Assembly: GCF_900176435.1 (NCBI RefSeq)
Contig: NZ_FWYE01000002.1
Span: 298,610-362,609, forward strand
Length of the DNA: 64,000 nucleotides
Origin: Picrophilus oshimae DSM 9789
GTDB lineage: Archaea > Thermoplasmatota > Thermoplasmata > Thermoplasmatales > Thermoplasmataceae
Direction of reading: 5' to 3'
Below are positions 54,769 to 62,758 of the stretch, one piece after another. The notes under the pieces are model-generated. The model had not been told where the DNA came from and made no database searches. It saw nothing but the letters and a program-made list of their open reading frames with translations. Both the position numbers and the translations under genes were made by a program. Within the stretch, counting starts at the first letter, position 1. Every line of letters begins with the position of its first letter.

Positions 54769-55212
54769 ATGACCGATGTATATAAAATCGATCCATTAAT
54801 AATAAAGGAAAGCTTTAACATGGATTATTACCATAGCTATGCCCAGGATTCAAAGTTTTTCCAGGAGCTTGGGCATGCAAGATTGCTTGGATCAAGATGC
54901 AGATCCTGCGGCTATAAATATGCAACTCCAAGAAGGTACTGTATGTTCTGTGGATCAGAAACGGAATGGATAGAGCTGCCACATGAGGGGAAAATACACA
55001 GCTGGACACGCTGCTATTTCAGCTCGGAATCGTTCCTTGAGGAGGTTCCTTACAATTTAATACTTGTTGAATTCGAAAACATAGATTCACTGTTCATGTC
55101 AAGGCTTTTAAATGCCGATGAGAAAACAATAAAAATAGGAATGCCTGTTATAGCAAAATTCAAAAAATTCCAGGATTTCAAGATAACAGATGTATATTTT
55201 GTACCAAAATAA
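54769..55212 (+). CDS. DUF35 OB-fold/zinc-ribbon protein
   Basis: A 147-residue acyl-CoA-associated protein. The N-terminal helix is followed by a zinc ribbon SRCRSCGYKYATPRRYCMFCG (four Cys in two CxxC pairs) and an OB-fold that starts GKIHSWTRCYFSSESF. DUF35 proteins form complexes with thiolase-fold partners and bridge acyl-CoA between enzymes. It directly follows the thiolase-fold gene (0-base gap), so they form one complex with high likelihood. Confidence 0.9.
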   Translation: MTDVYKIDPLIIKESFNMDYYHSYAQDSKFFQELGHARLLGSRCRSCGYKYATPRRYCMFCGSETEWIELPHEGKIHSWTRCYFSSESFLEEVPYNLILVEFENIDSLFMSRLLNADEKTIKIGMPVIAKFKKFQDFKITDVYFVPK

Positions 55213-55223
55213 ATTTAAAAATT

Positions 55224-57059
55224 TTATTGACCTGGATTAACAGATGATATCACAGGTATCTGGTCTTTCTCAAGATCCAAGCCGATCTCTTCCTTTGTTA
55301 AGTTCCTGCCTATGCTCTTCTCGTAGAATCTTATGATCTCCTTCTTCTCCTCAACAGTGTAGTGCCTGAAGTACTTGTCCCTCTTTAAATTGACACCGGT
55401 CTTCTCCTCGTAAAGCTTTGCAGGTATCGAATATTTTCTCTGTGTTGAATCCCTGTATAACTCAGGTATGACATTGAATGCGCAGAATGGAACAACCCTG
55501 CCGTCTGGCATTGCATAGTGTATATCGCATCTCTCAACACGGTCAACATCGTATGTGTACGGGTCCTGGAAGTGCATGAATCCTATGAACAATGATTTGT
55601 AATGGAATGCCTTTAAACCATGATAATCTCCCTCTGTGAATGCATTGTAAACCATGTCCTTTAATCTGAAGTCCTTTGGCGCCTTGTCATAGTCAACGAA
55701 CTTCTTTAATTTAAATAGTAACTTTGTGATTGACTCTGCCTTCTTTGCGGTCTTCCACTTTGCGTACTTTATCTCATCACCAAGCTCTGACAGGTATTCA
55801 AACATGCCTTTTACATCGACAAACCTTGTTACAGGTGTTATCTTGCCCTCATCATAGAAGACGTATGTTCCCATACCGCAGGCAAAGTGTATTGAGAGCT
55901 TGTATGTTGGATGTCCCTTCAGGGCCTCAACGAAGTTTGATACCTCTGTTGTTGCCGGAACCGTGAAGAAGTCCTCCCTGCCTATCTGGCCATCGAGCTG
56001 CTGCTCTATCTTCTTTATTGCGCCCGGTATTGTTATCCTCTGCCTGGCCCTGGCGCGGTCCGACATCCTGCCAACCAGACTCACAGGCTGGAAGTTGACG
56101 CCCCTCACAACATCTATGTTTGAAAGTGCGAATTTTATCATGTCACCAAGGTACATATCATTTATTCCGCCTATTACTGTTGGCACAAGAACAACTCCAA
56201 GAGGTGCCTTTCTGTAGTTCTCAAGTGCGGCAGGTATCTCCCAGAAGTTCTTTGGATTTGACCTTGGTGTTGGTCCATCGAAGCTTGTGTATATTACGTT
56301 TGATCCGGCCTCCCTTACCTTTCTGACGAAGTCCGGGTCGTATGCCTCTCTTATACTGTTTGTGTTTAACTGAACATGATCGTAGCCCTCCTCCCTTGCA
56401 ATCTTTATGACCTCAAGGATATCGTCCCTCATGGTTGGCTCTCCGCCAGTTATCTGCACTGCATTTGCGCCAACAGGCTTTTCGTTTCTCATTCTCCTGA
56501 GCATCATTCTTATCTGATCCAGTGAGGGTTCATATATTGGCTCATTCTCCTTTGCATAGAAGAAGCAGTACCAGCATGATAAATCGCAGCGGTTTGTTAC
56601 AACGATGTTTCCAAGACCTGTGTGTGACTTATGCTTAACGCAGAGACCGCAGTGCGTTGGGCATATGATCTTCTCTGCAAAGACTGCAACGTTTGGATTT
56701 AATATCTTTGTACCTTCTTTGTCCTGATACTTCTTTGCCTCCTGGTACATATCATAGTCTTCCCAGTACTTTTCAACTGTAACACCGTGCTCAGGGCATT
56801 CCTTAATTAGCTCAACCTCGCCGCCCTTCTCGTAGACGATGGCAGGTATCCTCATCTGATCAAATTTCTCCTCATCGACGCAGAGCGGGCAGAGACTTTC
56901 AGTTACTCTTAAAACAAGCATGTCCTCATTTATTAGGTGCCCCATCGATGATAGGACCTCATCCAGTGTTTTAAAAGGTGCATTCTTACTGATCTCAAAG
57001 TCACTCGCTATCCTGACATTTGGATAATCAGGATACTTTCTCTCTTCTGTCATTACCAT
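55224..57059 (-). CDS. tes: Radical SAM tetraether lipid synthase (Tes)
   Basis: Joins two archaeol-type lipids tail to tail to form membrane-spanning caldarchaeol (GDGT). The radical SAM motif is RCDLSCWYCFF (Cys158, Cys162, Cys165), followed by QITGGEPTMRDDILE. Extra cluster Cys lie at 57/60, 133/137/140 and in RCDIHYAMPDGRVVPFCAFN near residue 520. No B12 domain, which separates it from the GDGT ring synthases. The family includes MJ0619, once thought a pterin methyltransferase. A good SD (AGGTGA, 57066-57071) precedes the ATG; 57053 is an alternative start. Confidence 0.9.
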   Translation of the reverse strand: MVMTEERKYPDYPNVRIASDFEISKNAPFKTLDEVLSSMGHLINEDMLVLRVTESLCPLCVDEEKFDQMRIPAIVYEKGGEVELIKECPEHGVTVEKYWEDYDMYQEAKKYQDKEGTKILNPNVAVFAEKIICPTHCGLCVKHKSHTGLGNIVVTNRCDLSCWYCFFYAKENEPIYEPSLDQIRMMLRRMRNEKPVGANAVQITGGEPTMRDDILEVIKIAREEGYDHVQLNTNSIREAYDPDFVRKVREAGSNVIYTSFDGPTPRSNPKNFWEIPAALENYRKAPLGVVLVPTVIGGINDMYLGDMIKFALSNIDVVRGVNFQPVSLVGRMSDRARARQRITIPGAIKKIEQQLDGQIGREDFFTVPATTEVSNFVEALKGHPTYKLSIHFACGMGTYVFYDEGKITPVTRFVDVKGMFEYLSELGDEIKYAKWKTAKKAESITKLLFKLKKFVDYDKAPKDFRLKDMVYNAFTEGDYHGLKAFHYKSLFIGFMHFQDPYTYDVDRVERCDIHYAMPDGRVVPFCAFNVIPELYRDSTQRKYSIPAKLYEEKTGVNLKRDKYFRHYTVEEKKEIIRFYEKSIGRNLTKEEIGLDLEKDQIPVISSVNPGQ

Positions 57060-57221
57060 TAGATTTCACCTATGTTATTGATAAGAGATTAAATGGTTAA
57101 AATACTTTTGTATATTTTTTCACTACTAATTTTAGAGTTTATTTAGCTATTATAGCTACAAAATTGTGTCAAATAATAATGCCACATCAAAGGCTTAAAT
57201 AATGATGTACGATATATGTAT

Positions 57222-58652
57222 ATGAATTATGCTGTTGCCTCAAGCCATCCATTAAGCACATTTGTGGGAAATGAGATATTAAAAGATGGTGGAAATGCCT
57301 ACGATGCCGCAATTGCAACCAGTGCTGCACTGGTTGTTGTTCAACCCCATTTAAACGGCCTTGGCGGCGATTTTTTCTCAACGATTATTGATAATGATAT
57401 TTATTCAATAAATGGAAGTGGAAATGCACCGGAACTTGCAACAATTGAATTCTTCCATAGGAACGGTTATAATAAAATACCGGAGCACGGGCCATTATCA
57501 TCATTTTCAATACCAGGGCTTGTTTCTTCCTGGGAAATACTTTATAAAAATGCCACAATGAAGCTTGAAAAGCTATTTTCAAGGGCAATATCATTTGCCA
57601 TGGACGGCTTTATTCCAAGTAATTCTATATTAAAAGCAATTAAAAATTTTAAGTACGGCGATGTGGATTTTAATAATATTTATTATAATAATGGAAGATT
57701 GCTCGTTCAAAGGGCCCTTGGAAGAACATTAAAACTTCTAGCAGAGAAGGGTCTTGAGTCATTTTACCATGGAGATATTGCAAGGGCAATAGAAGATGAT
57801 ATGATCAAAAAACACGGATTGATAAGATTTAATGACCTTGATTCATACAGTGCAAGCGTTGTAAAACCATTGGAAATAAGATACAGAAATTACAGTGTTT
57901 ACACAAATCCCCCTGTAAGCCAGGGTGCAACAGCGCTTTACTGGTTAAACAGGCTTAATAAATATGATTTATACTCCATGCCGGATGACCTTTACTATTC
58001 ATCACTGATAAATGAGATGTACCCATCATATGAATTTAGAAAAAGTATGATTTATGACGGATCATCAATATCAAATGATGACCTTTTAAATAATTACAGT
58101 TATTCAAAAAATAAAAAGGATGAGAAATATTCAGATACAACAGCATTTTCAGTCTTTGATGGCGACGCAGGTATAAGTGCAATCCAGAGCAACTACATGG
58201 GCTTTGGATCCGGGCATAGCATACATGGCTATGGAATAAACATGAACAATCGTGGTTCCTATTTTACACTGGATAAAAACCATAAAAATGCACTGAAACC
58301 TGGTAAAAAGACGTTTCATACACTCATGAGCACAATTTTAAATGGAGATAAATTAATACTCCTTGGAAGTATGGGTGGCGATATACAGCCACAGGTAAAC
58401 GTTCAGATAATAACAAGGATCATTGACTTAAATTATAATATCCAGGATGCAATTTCATATCCAAGATTTGCATACCCGGCATCGATATACGGTGATGCTG
58501 ACCTTTACTCTGAGAAAGGTATAGTATCGGGAAGTAAATACATAGATGGATTGAGCAGCACGATGGGGCATGCCCAGGGAATTCTCATTGAAGATGATGT
58601 GCATGCCGGTTTTGATCCAAGGGGTGATGGGCTTTTAAAATATCATCTATGA
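57222..58652 (+). CDS. ggt: Gamma-glutamyltranspeptidase
   Basis: N-terminal nucleophile hydrolase acting on gamma-glutamyl compounds. The large-subunit part has KDGGNAYDAAIA, HLNGLGGDFF and PPVSQG; self-cleavage before the Thr of KYSDTTAFSVFD would release the small subunit with an N-terminal Thr. GSMGGDIQPQV and GFDPRGDG support the family. At about 476 residues it is short, with no signal peptide and no lid-loop, as in other Thermoplasmatales enzymes. I use the ATG at 57222, placed by CTTAAAT about 25 bases upstream; 57216 is an alternative. Confidence 0.93.
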   Translation: MNYAVASSHPLSTFVGNEILKDGGNAYDAAIATSAALVVVQPHLNGLGGDFFSTIIDNDIYSINGSGNAPELATIEFFHRNGYNKIPEHGPLSSFSIPGLVSSWEILYKNATMKLEKLFSRAISFAMDGFIPSNSILKAIKNFKYGDVDFNNIYYNNGRLLVQRALGRTLKLLAEKGLESFYHGDIARAIEDDMIKKHGLIRFNDLDSYSASVVKPLEIRYRNYSVYTNPPVSQGATALYWLNRLNKYDLYSMPDDLYYSSLINEMYPSYEFRKSMIYDGSSISNDDLLNNYSYSKNKKDEKYSDTTAFSVFDGDAGISAIQSNYMGFGSGHSIHGYGINMNNRGSYFTLDKNHKNALKPGKKTFHTLMSTILNGDKLILLGSMGGDIQPQVNVQIITRIIDLNYNIQDAISYPRFAYPASIYGDADLYSEKGIVSGSKYIDGLSSTMGHAQGILIEDDVHAGFDPRGDGLLKYHL

Positions 58653-59158
58653 CCAGTTATAAAAAGCAGCTGCGGCGATGGTATTATGTATTCACCTGGA
58701 TTGTCATTATACCTTGAGATAACATAGCATATTCCGTTGTTAACAAGATAATCTAAAACACAGTTATCCAGTTTTGCAACCGATACCGGCAATCCGTTAT
58801 GATCAATTCCTGAAAGAATATCTAATGCACCATCAGGCAGGTTTTTAATGTATTCTTTTATTTTATCAAGGTTGCACCTTGACATTGCGTCAATGCATGC
58901 ATTTAAAATTACATCACCAAGAGATTCATTTTCTATGATTTCATTTAAATCTATGCAATGGGATAGATAAATCTTTAGATCTGAAACGGCTTTTATAACA
59001 GGATTGTTTTTATATCTCTTCCTTAAATTGTTTGATGCATCATAGTAATCGGCGCCCACAGATATAAGATACAATGCCTCAAGTATATCACAACGGCCTG
59101 TGTAAAGATAGGAGAAGATTAAATTTCTTATATTATTTCTCTGAATATTTTTCTCCAT
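58643..59158 (-). CDS. Uncharacterised protein (171 aa)
   Basis: Mostly helical first two-thirds (KNIQRNNIRNLIFSYLYTGR, then SVGADYYDASNNLRKRYKNN) and a beta-strand C-terminal part ending YIIPSPQLLFITGHR. Four Cys are present without a metal-binding spacing. ATG at 59158 is preferred over an in-frame GTG at 59170, because a TTATTATTAAAG element lies about 28 bases upstream. It overlaps the GGT 3' end by 10 bases. No known family recognised. Confidence 0.6.
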   Translation of the reverse strand: MEKNIQRNNIRNLIFSYLYTGRCDILEALYLISVGADYYDASNNLRKRYKNNPVIKAVSDLKIYLSHCIDLNEIIENESLGDVILNACIDAMSRCNLDKIKEYIKNLPDGALDILSGIDHNGLPVSVAKLDNCVLDYLVNNGICYVISRYNDNPGEYIIPSPQLLFITGHR

Positions 59159-59246
59159 GGCAGCGAACACCTTTAGGCTTTAATAATAAAACATGATTTT
59201 TAAATTTTATGTGTAATTTATAATTTTAAATTTTTAATAATTTTAA

Positions 59247-60068
59247 TTAATCACCATATTTGCCATTCTTTATATTTATAAGCTTCTCGGCCTCACGGAA
59301 TATAACTTCCATGTTTGGCCTGTACTTTATTTTTATAGATTTTTCCTCAAGAAAGGCACGAACATCATCCATTGATATCTTCTCAACCTTGTGCATTATA
59401 ATCCATTTTAAAAACTCCGGAACCTGTTCCAGGGCTCTGGCACGCTCGCTTGAGTATTCCTCATTTTCAAGGTATGACCTTGCTATGGAATTTACCTCAT
59501 CAATCTTTGATTTTATTTCATCGTCAAGTGGAAAATCAAAGTTTATGCCCTTTGATAACCAGAAACTGCGAAGTATATCATTTATATCCGTGTTTTCATA
59601 GTCATTCTTTGCATAGTTTATAATCTGCTCAACAAGTGATTGAACCGACTCGTCATTGACCTCCTTCACTATTTGAACGATCTTCTTTTCATCGTCCATG
59701 TCGAAATCATCCATGAGCATATCATTGTTTATCTCTGTGAACCATTTTGACTCCTCATGGTATTTATAACCAACGTCATTTAAAACGTATATTATATCGA
59801 CCTCGCTGATTTTATTATAAAACTTTGAATACCTGCTTGAAAAGCTTATGCCCTCATCTGAAAGCTTTTTTATTGAAACAACGATGGATTTAACATTGTT
59901 TGATATAGCAGTGGACATAAATTTCTTCCATGAGCCCTGGTTTTTATCCCATTCAAAGCTCATTATTATATCCGTATCTATTGAGTAAAATATATTTATC
60001 GAATTTCTCTTGCAGAATTTCTTTAATTCTGAGACCATTATTTCAAGTTCATCTTTTTGTCCGGGCAA
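59247..60068 (-). CDS. Uncharacterised protein (about 273 aa)
   Basis: Acidic, mostly helical protein. The N-terminal part (ELKKFCKRNSINIFYSID to IIYVLNDVGYKYHEE) looks like an alpha/beta domain, followed by a strongly acidic middle (NNDMLMDDFDMDDEKKIV) and a helical C-terminus. The frame extends back to 60236, but that portion is antisense to the PsiE-like gene and encodes an implausible hydrophobic leader. The TTG at 60068 fits the shared AT-rich promoter at 60094-60105; the ATG at 60038 is an alternative. No family recognised. Confidence 0.55.
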   Translation of the reverse strand: MPGQKDELEIMVSELKKFCKRNSINIFYSIDTDIIMSFEWDKNQGSWKKFMSTAISNNVKSIVVSIKKLSDEGISFSSRYSKFYNKISEVDIIYVLNDVGYKYHEESKWFTEINNDMLMDDFDMDDEKKIVQIVKEVNDESVQSLVEQIINYAKNDYENTDINDILRSFWLSKGINFDFPLDDEIKSKIDEVNSIARSYLENEEYSSERARALEQVPEFLKWIIMHKVEKISMDDVRAFLEEKSIKIKYRPNMEVIFREAEKLINIKNGKYGD

Positions 60069-60093
60069 ATGTATCAATCGAATAAGAGAAAAC

Positions 60094-60105
60094 AAATATA
60101 AAAAG
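60094..60105. promoter_or_regulatory. TATA box between divergent genes (PsiE-like and unknown)
   Basis: AAATATAAAAAG, centred about 25 bases before the PsiE-like ATG at 60124. Read on the other strand (CTTTTTATATTT) it lies about 30 bases before the TTG at 60068. It may serve both directions. Confidence 0.5.
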
Positions 60106-60123
60106 ATTTTTGATATTCCCTCA

Positions 60124-60513
60124 ATGAGGTTAAAATTAAATGTCGTGGGAATTACATTCATTATCGTTGAGGCAATACTTATAATAGGAATCTTCTTTGC
60201 GATAATGGAGACAATCGTGGAGATAATTTTAAACATAACAGAGTTTTATGTTGTTGCCGATTATGCCCTTGAAGGATCGCTTTTTATTGTTGTTTTGATT
60301 GAAATATATCTCAGTGTTATGGATTTCTTTTCAGGAAAGGGTAGAAGTCTTATCTATATAATAGATGCAAGCATCGCCTTTGTGCTAAGGGAAATTATAA
60401 TAGAAATTGTTAGGTACGGTTTAAATATAGGCATTTATACCATTGCATCCATTGTTGTTTTAATAGTTTCATTAACATTTGTAAGGCTTATTATTATTAA
60501 ATCAAAGTCTTGA
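60124..60513 (+). CDS. PsiE-like membrane protein
   Basis: A 129-residue protein with about four membrane helices. The pattern fits the phosphate-starvation-inducible PsiE family: VVADYALEGSLFIVVLIEIY followed by a short loop, then YIIDASIAFVLREIIIEIV, with acidic and basic residues inside helices. PsiE's role is poorly known. An in-frame upstream extension to 60010 is rejected because the TATA box lies inside it. It overlaps the next convergent gene by 12 bases. Confidence 0.72.
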   Translation: MRLKLNVVGITFIIVEAILIIGIFFAIMETIVEIILNITEFYVVADYALEGSLFIVVLIEIYLSVMDFFSGKGRSLIYIIDASIAFVLREIIIEIVRYGLNIGIYTIASIVVLIVSLTFVRLIIIKSKS

Positions 60514-60771
60514 AAGTATATCTGCTATGCTCTCTATTTTATCGCCGTTCTTTAAATATGCATTTAAATCAAATTTTGCATCTATTAAAAGCTTCTTTGA
60601 TGCCGGTATTATAAAATACGCCCTGCTATCACTGCCAATTAATATTAATTTTTCCTTTGTCTTCCTGCCTGTTTCCTTATCTATGTATGAATAAATAACG
60701 AATTTCCCGGAATCCTCAAAATGCCTTTCCTCTATCTTTCCTGATTTTGATTTTGTTTCATAGTCTTCCAT
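60502..60771 (-). CDS. Uncharacterised small protein (89 aa)
   Basis: Acidic/basic mixed protein with a strand-rich core (KFVIYSYIDKETGRKTKEK, LILIGSDSRAYFIIP) and a C-terminal helix IESIADILSRL. Start ATG at 60771 is supported by ACTTTTATAAT about 26 bases upstream, inside the 3' end of the winged-helix gene. It could be a partner of that winged-helix protein, which it follows on the same strand. Function unknown. Confidence 0.55.
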   Translation of the reverse strand: MEDYETKSKSGKIEERHFEDSGKFVIYSYIDKETGRKTKEKLILIGSDSRAYFIIPASKKLLIDAKFDLNAYLKNGDKIESIADILSRL

Positions 60772-60800
60772 AAAATATAATATATATAAATTATAAAAGT

Positions 60801-61100
60801 TCACTGGTTCTTTCTTAATACTTCATAGCCCTTTTCTGTTAATTCATAGTATGACCTTGAGCTATTTGATTTTCTGGCCTTTATCTTAAGCGTCTTTTTC
60901 AACGAGGATGTTAACGAATTTCTATCGACTTTGTTTCCATAATATCTTATATAGCCCTCCTGCTTTAGATGCTTAAATGCGAATCTTACCTGCTCCTTAT
61001 CGGCCATATGACCCAGAAGCCTGCGCCATATTATTGACGGCGAATCCGGGCCGTACTTATCCAGATGCTTTAAAATATCCATTTCCAGATCGGTAAGCAT
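60801..61100 (-). CDS. Winged-helix DNA-binding protein (99 aa)
   Basis: MarR/PadR-like winged helix. It has a first helix MLTDLEMDILKHLDKYGPDS, a helix-turn-helix with FAFKHLKQEGYIRYYG, a basic wing (LKKTLKIKARKSNSSRS) and a final helix ELTEKGYEVLRK. The ATG at 61100 is chosen over 61139 by TACTTATTT 25 bases upstream. It is divergent from the MFS transporter gene and could regulate it, though no operator was identified. Confidence 0.75.
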   Translation of the reverse strand: MLTDLEMDILKHLDKYGPDSPSIIWRRLLGHMADKEQVRFAFKHLKQEGYIRYYGNKVDRNSLTSSLKKTLKIKARKSNSSRSYYELTEKGYEVLRKNQ

Positions 61101-61215
61101 TGATATGATATTATATTCATAAAATAAGTATTTTTTCATTTAAAATATTATTTAAAGGTTCTTTAATTTGATTTTTTTTGAAAAATATTAATATTTATTT
61201 TACAATCCGATTAGG

Positions 61216-62337
61216 ATGGATAAGAGAATCTTCATCGTCATAGGCCTATTGACAATGTCTTTTAACTCTCTTTACCAGTACTCATGGAATGCGTTTGAAC
61301 CACTATTAAAAACAGGTTTAAATGTAACACTGGTACAGGTTGAGCTTGCATTTACATTATTTGCAATATTTTCAACGGTATTTCAGGGTATAGGCGGTTT
61401 CTTTGCAGATAGAAGGGGCCCAAGAATTGTTGGAATAATATCTGGAATACTTTCGGCAACAGGTTTTCTTGGAACTGCATTGATACACAATTTATATGCA
61501 TTTTATATTTCATGGTCAATAGGGAGCATAGGCGAGGGAATACTCTATGGAATATCAACAAACCTTGCGGTAAAGTGGTTTATAAAAAGACGTGGATTAT
61601 CAACAGGTATTGTCTCGCTTGGCTTTGGCCTTGGTGCCAGTGTGGCAAACATATTCATTTACAGGGCCGTGGATTTTGAATCTGTGATGCTTATAATAGG
61701 CATAACAGAGGTAATATTAATACCTGCAATGATGTTCTTTGTTGAATACCCGGGCAAAAATCTTACAGGAACGAAGGCCTCAAGGAATTTAAGGCAAAAA
61801 AGATTCTGGATTCTATATTTATCATTTATAACAGCATCACTACCTCTAATGGTTATATCATCATCCTTTGGATATATAGGAAAACAATTGCCAGCAGTTG
61901 AGTTTACAATTCTTTTATCAGTATTCCCATTGCTAAGCGGCACCAGCAGGCCCCTGCTAGGACTTGTTTCAGATTACATAGGCAGGCCGATGATGGTTCT
62001 AATAATAGATGTATTTTTAATACTTGGATCTTTAATGCTGATATTTAATGTGTTTGCTGCAGCAATAGTTCTTATAGGCTTCTTTGGTGGCTCAATGATA
62101 TCGCTATATTTCTCACTTGTTGGCGATCTCTTTGGAACAAGATTTTCTACCGCAAACAATGGAATATTCTATACAGGCAAGGCCGTCTCAGGCGTAATAG
62201 GAAGCTCACTATTTGCCATAATGTTTAAAATAAATCATTACTATTCATACATCTTTGTTCTTTTATTCTCAATACTTGGAATAATATTTCTTTACACGGC
62301 ATCACATGACATTATAATAAAAAATAAGAAATCTTAA
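61216..62337 (+). CDS. MFS transporter, oxalate/formate antiporter-like
   Basis: A 373-residue secondary transporter with 12 predicted helices. It carries the MFS loop motif GGFFADRRGPR between helices 2 and 3, and a repeat in LGLVSDYIGRPMM in the second half. The first-half SWSIGSIGEGILYGISTNLAVKWF resembles the OFA (oxalate/formate) subfamily, so a small organic anion is the likely substrate. Starts with ATG. Convergent with the rhodanese gene 2 bases away. Confidence 0.87.
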   Translation: MDKRIFIVIGLLTMSFNSLYQYSWNAFEPLLKTGLNVTLVQVELAFTLFAIFSTVFQGIGGFFADRRGPRIVGIISGILSATGFLGTALIHNLYAFYISWSIGSIGEGILYGISTNLAVKWFIKRRGLSTGIVSLGFGLGASVANIFIYRAVDFESVMLIIGITEVILIPAMMFFVEYPGKNLTGTKASRNLRQKRFWILYLSFITASLPLMVISSSFGYIGKQLPAVEFTILLSVFPLLSGTSRPLLGLVSDYIGRPMMVLIIDVFLILGSLMLIFNVFAAAIVLIGFFGGSMISLYFSLVGDLFGTRFSTANNGIFYTGKAVSGVIGSSLFAIMFKINHYYSYIFVLLFSILGIIFLYTASHDIIIKNKKS

Positions 62338-62339
62338 TT

Positions 62340-62657
62340 TTATTCATCATAGGCTGTTACCAGTGGAAATCCTGAAAAATATAATGAGTATATACCCCCT
62401 GCAAGATTGTAAACGTTTTTTACACCGTTTTGTTCAAGATATGAGGCGACATAGATGCTTCTGTGCCCTGAGGCGCAGACCAGAACTATGTTCTTGTTCA
62501 TATTTTTAATCTTTTCAATGTTGTCTGGTATTTTATACATTGGAATAAGTATTGAATCCTTGATATGCATCTCGTCATATTCAAATGGTTCACGTACATC
62601 GATAATTACCTTATTTTCAAGCTTATTGAGATCTTCAGGGTATATATCATTTACCAT
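62340..62657 (-). CDS. Rhodanese-domain protein
   Basis: A single rhodanese domain of 105 residues. IIDVREPFEYDEMHIKDSI is the N-terminal CH2A region and the active-site loop is VCASGHRSIYVA with the persulfide-forming Cys. Likely a sulfur carrier or sulfurtransferase in the cytoplasm. No Cys besides the active-site one. It fits the sulfur-related content of the window (SQR-like, TauE), though not adjacent. Confidence 0.88.
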   Translation of the reverse strand: MVNDIYPEDLNKLENKVIIDVREPFEYDEMHIKDSILIPMYKIPDNIEKIKNMNKNIVLVCASGHRSIYVASYLEQNGVKNVYNLAGGIYSLYFSGFPLVTAYDE

Positions 62658-62758
62658 AGGTGAAAAATAATAAAAGAATATTTAATCATTTTGTAATAAA
62701 ATATTAACTTATATAAACAAATATCAGAAATCAATATTAAAAATATTTAAAATAAAAT

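Noticed and set aside
60010..60123. N-terminal extension of the PsiE-like gene
   Set aside because: The TATA box at 60094-60105 lies inside it, and the added 38 residues are polar and unlike the family.
60069..60236. N-terminal extension of the 273-aa gene back to 60236
   Set aside because: It runs antisense through the start of the PsiE-like gene and its promoter, and encodes an Ile/Ser-rich hydrophobic stretch that looks like the reverse translation of the membrane gene.
61172..61179. Run of eight T residues as a terminator
   Set aside because: It lies in the promoter region between the divergent winged-helix and MFS genes, not after a plus-strand gene end.
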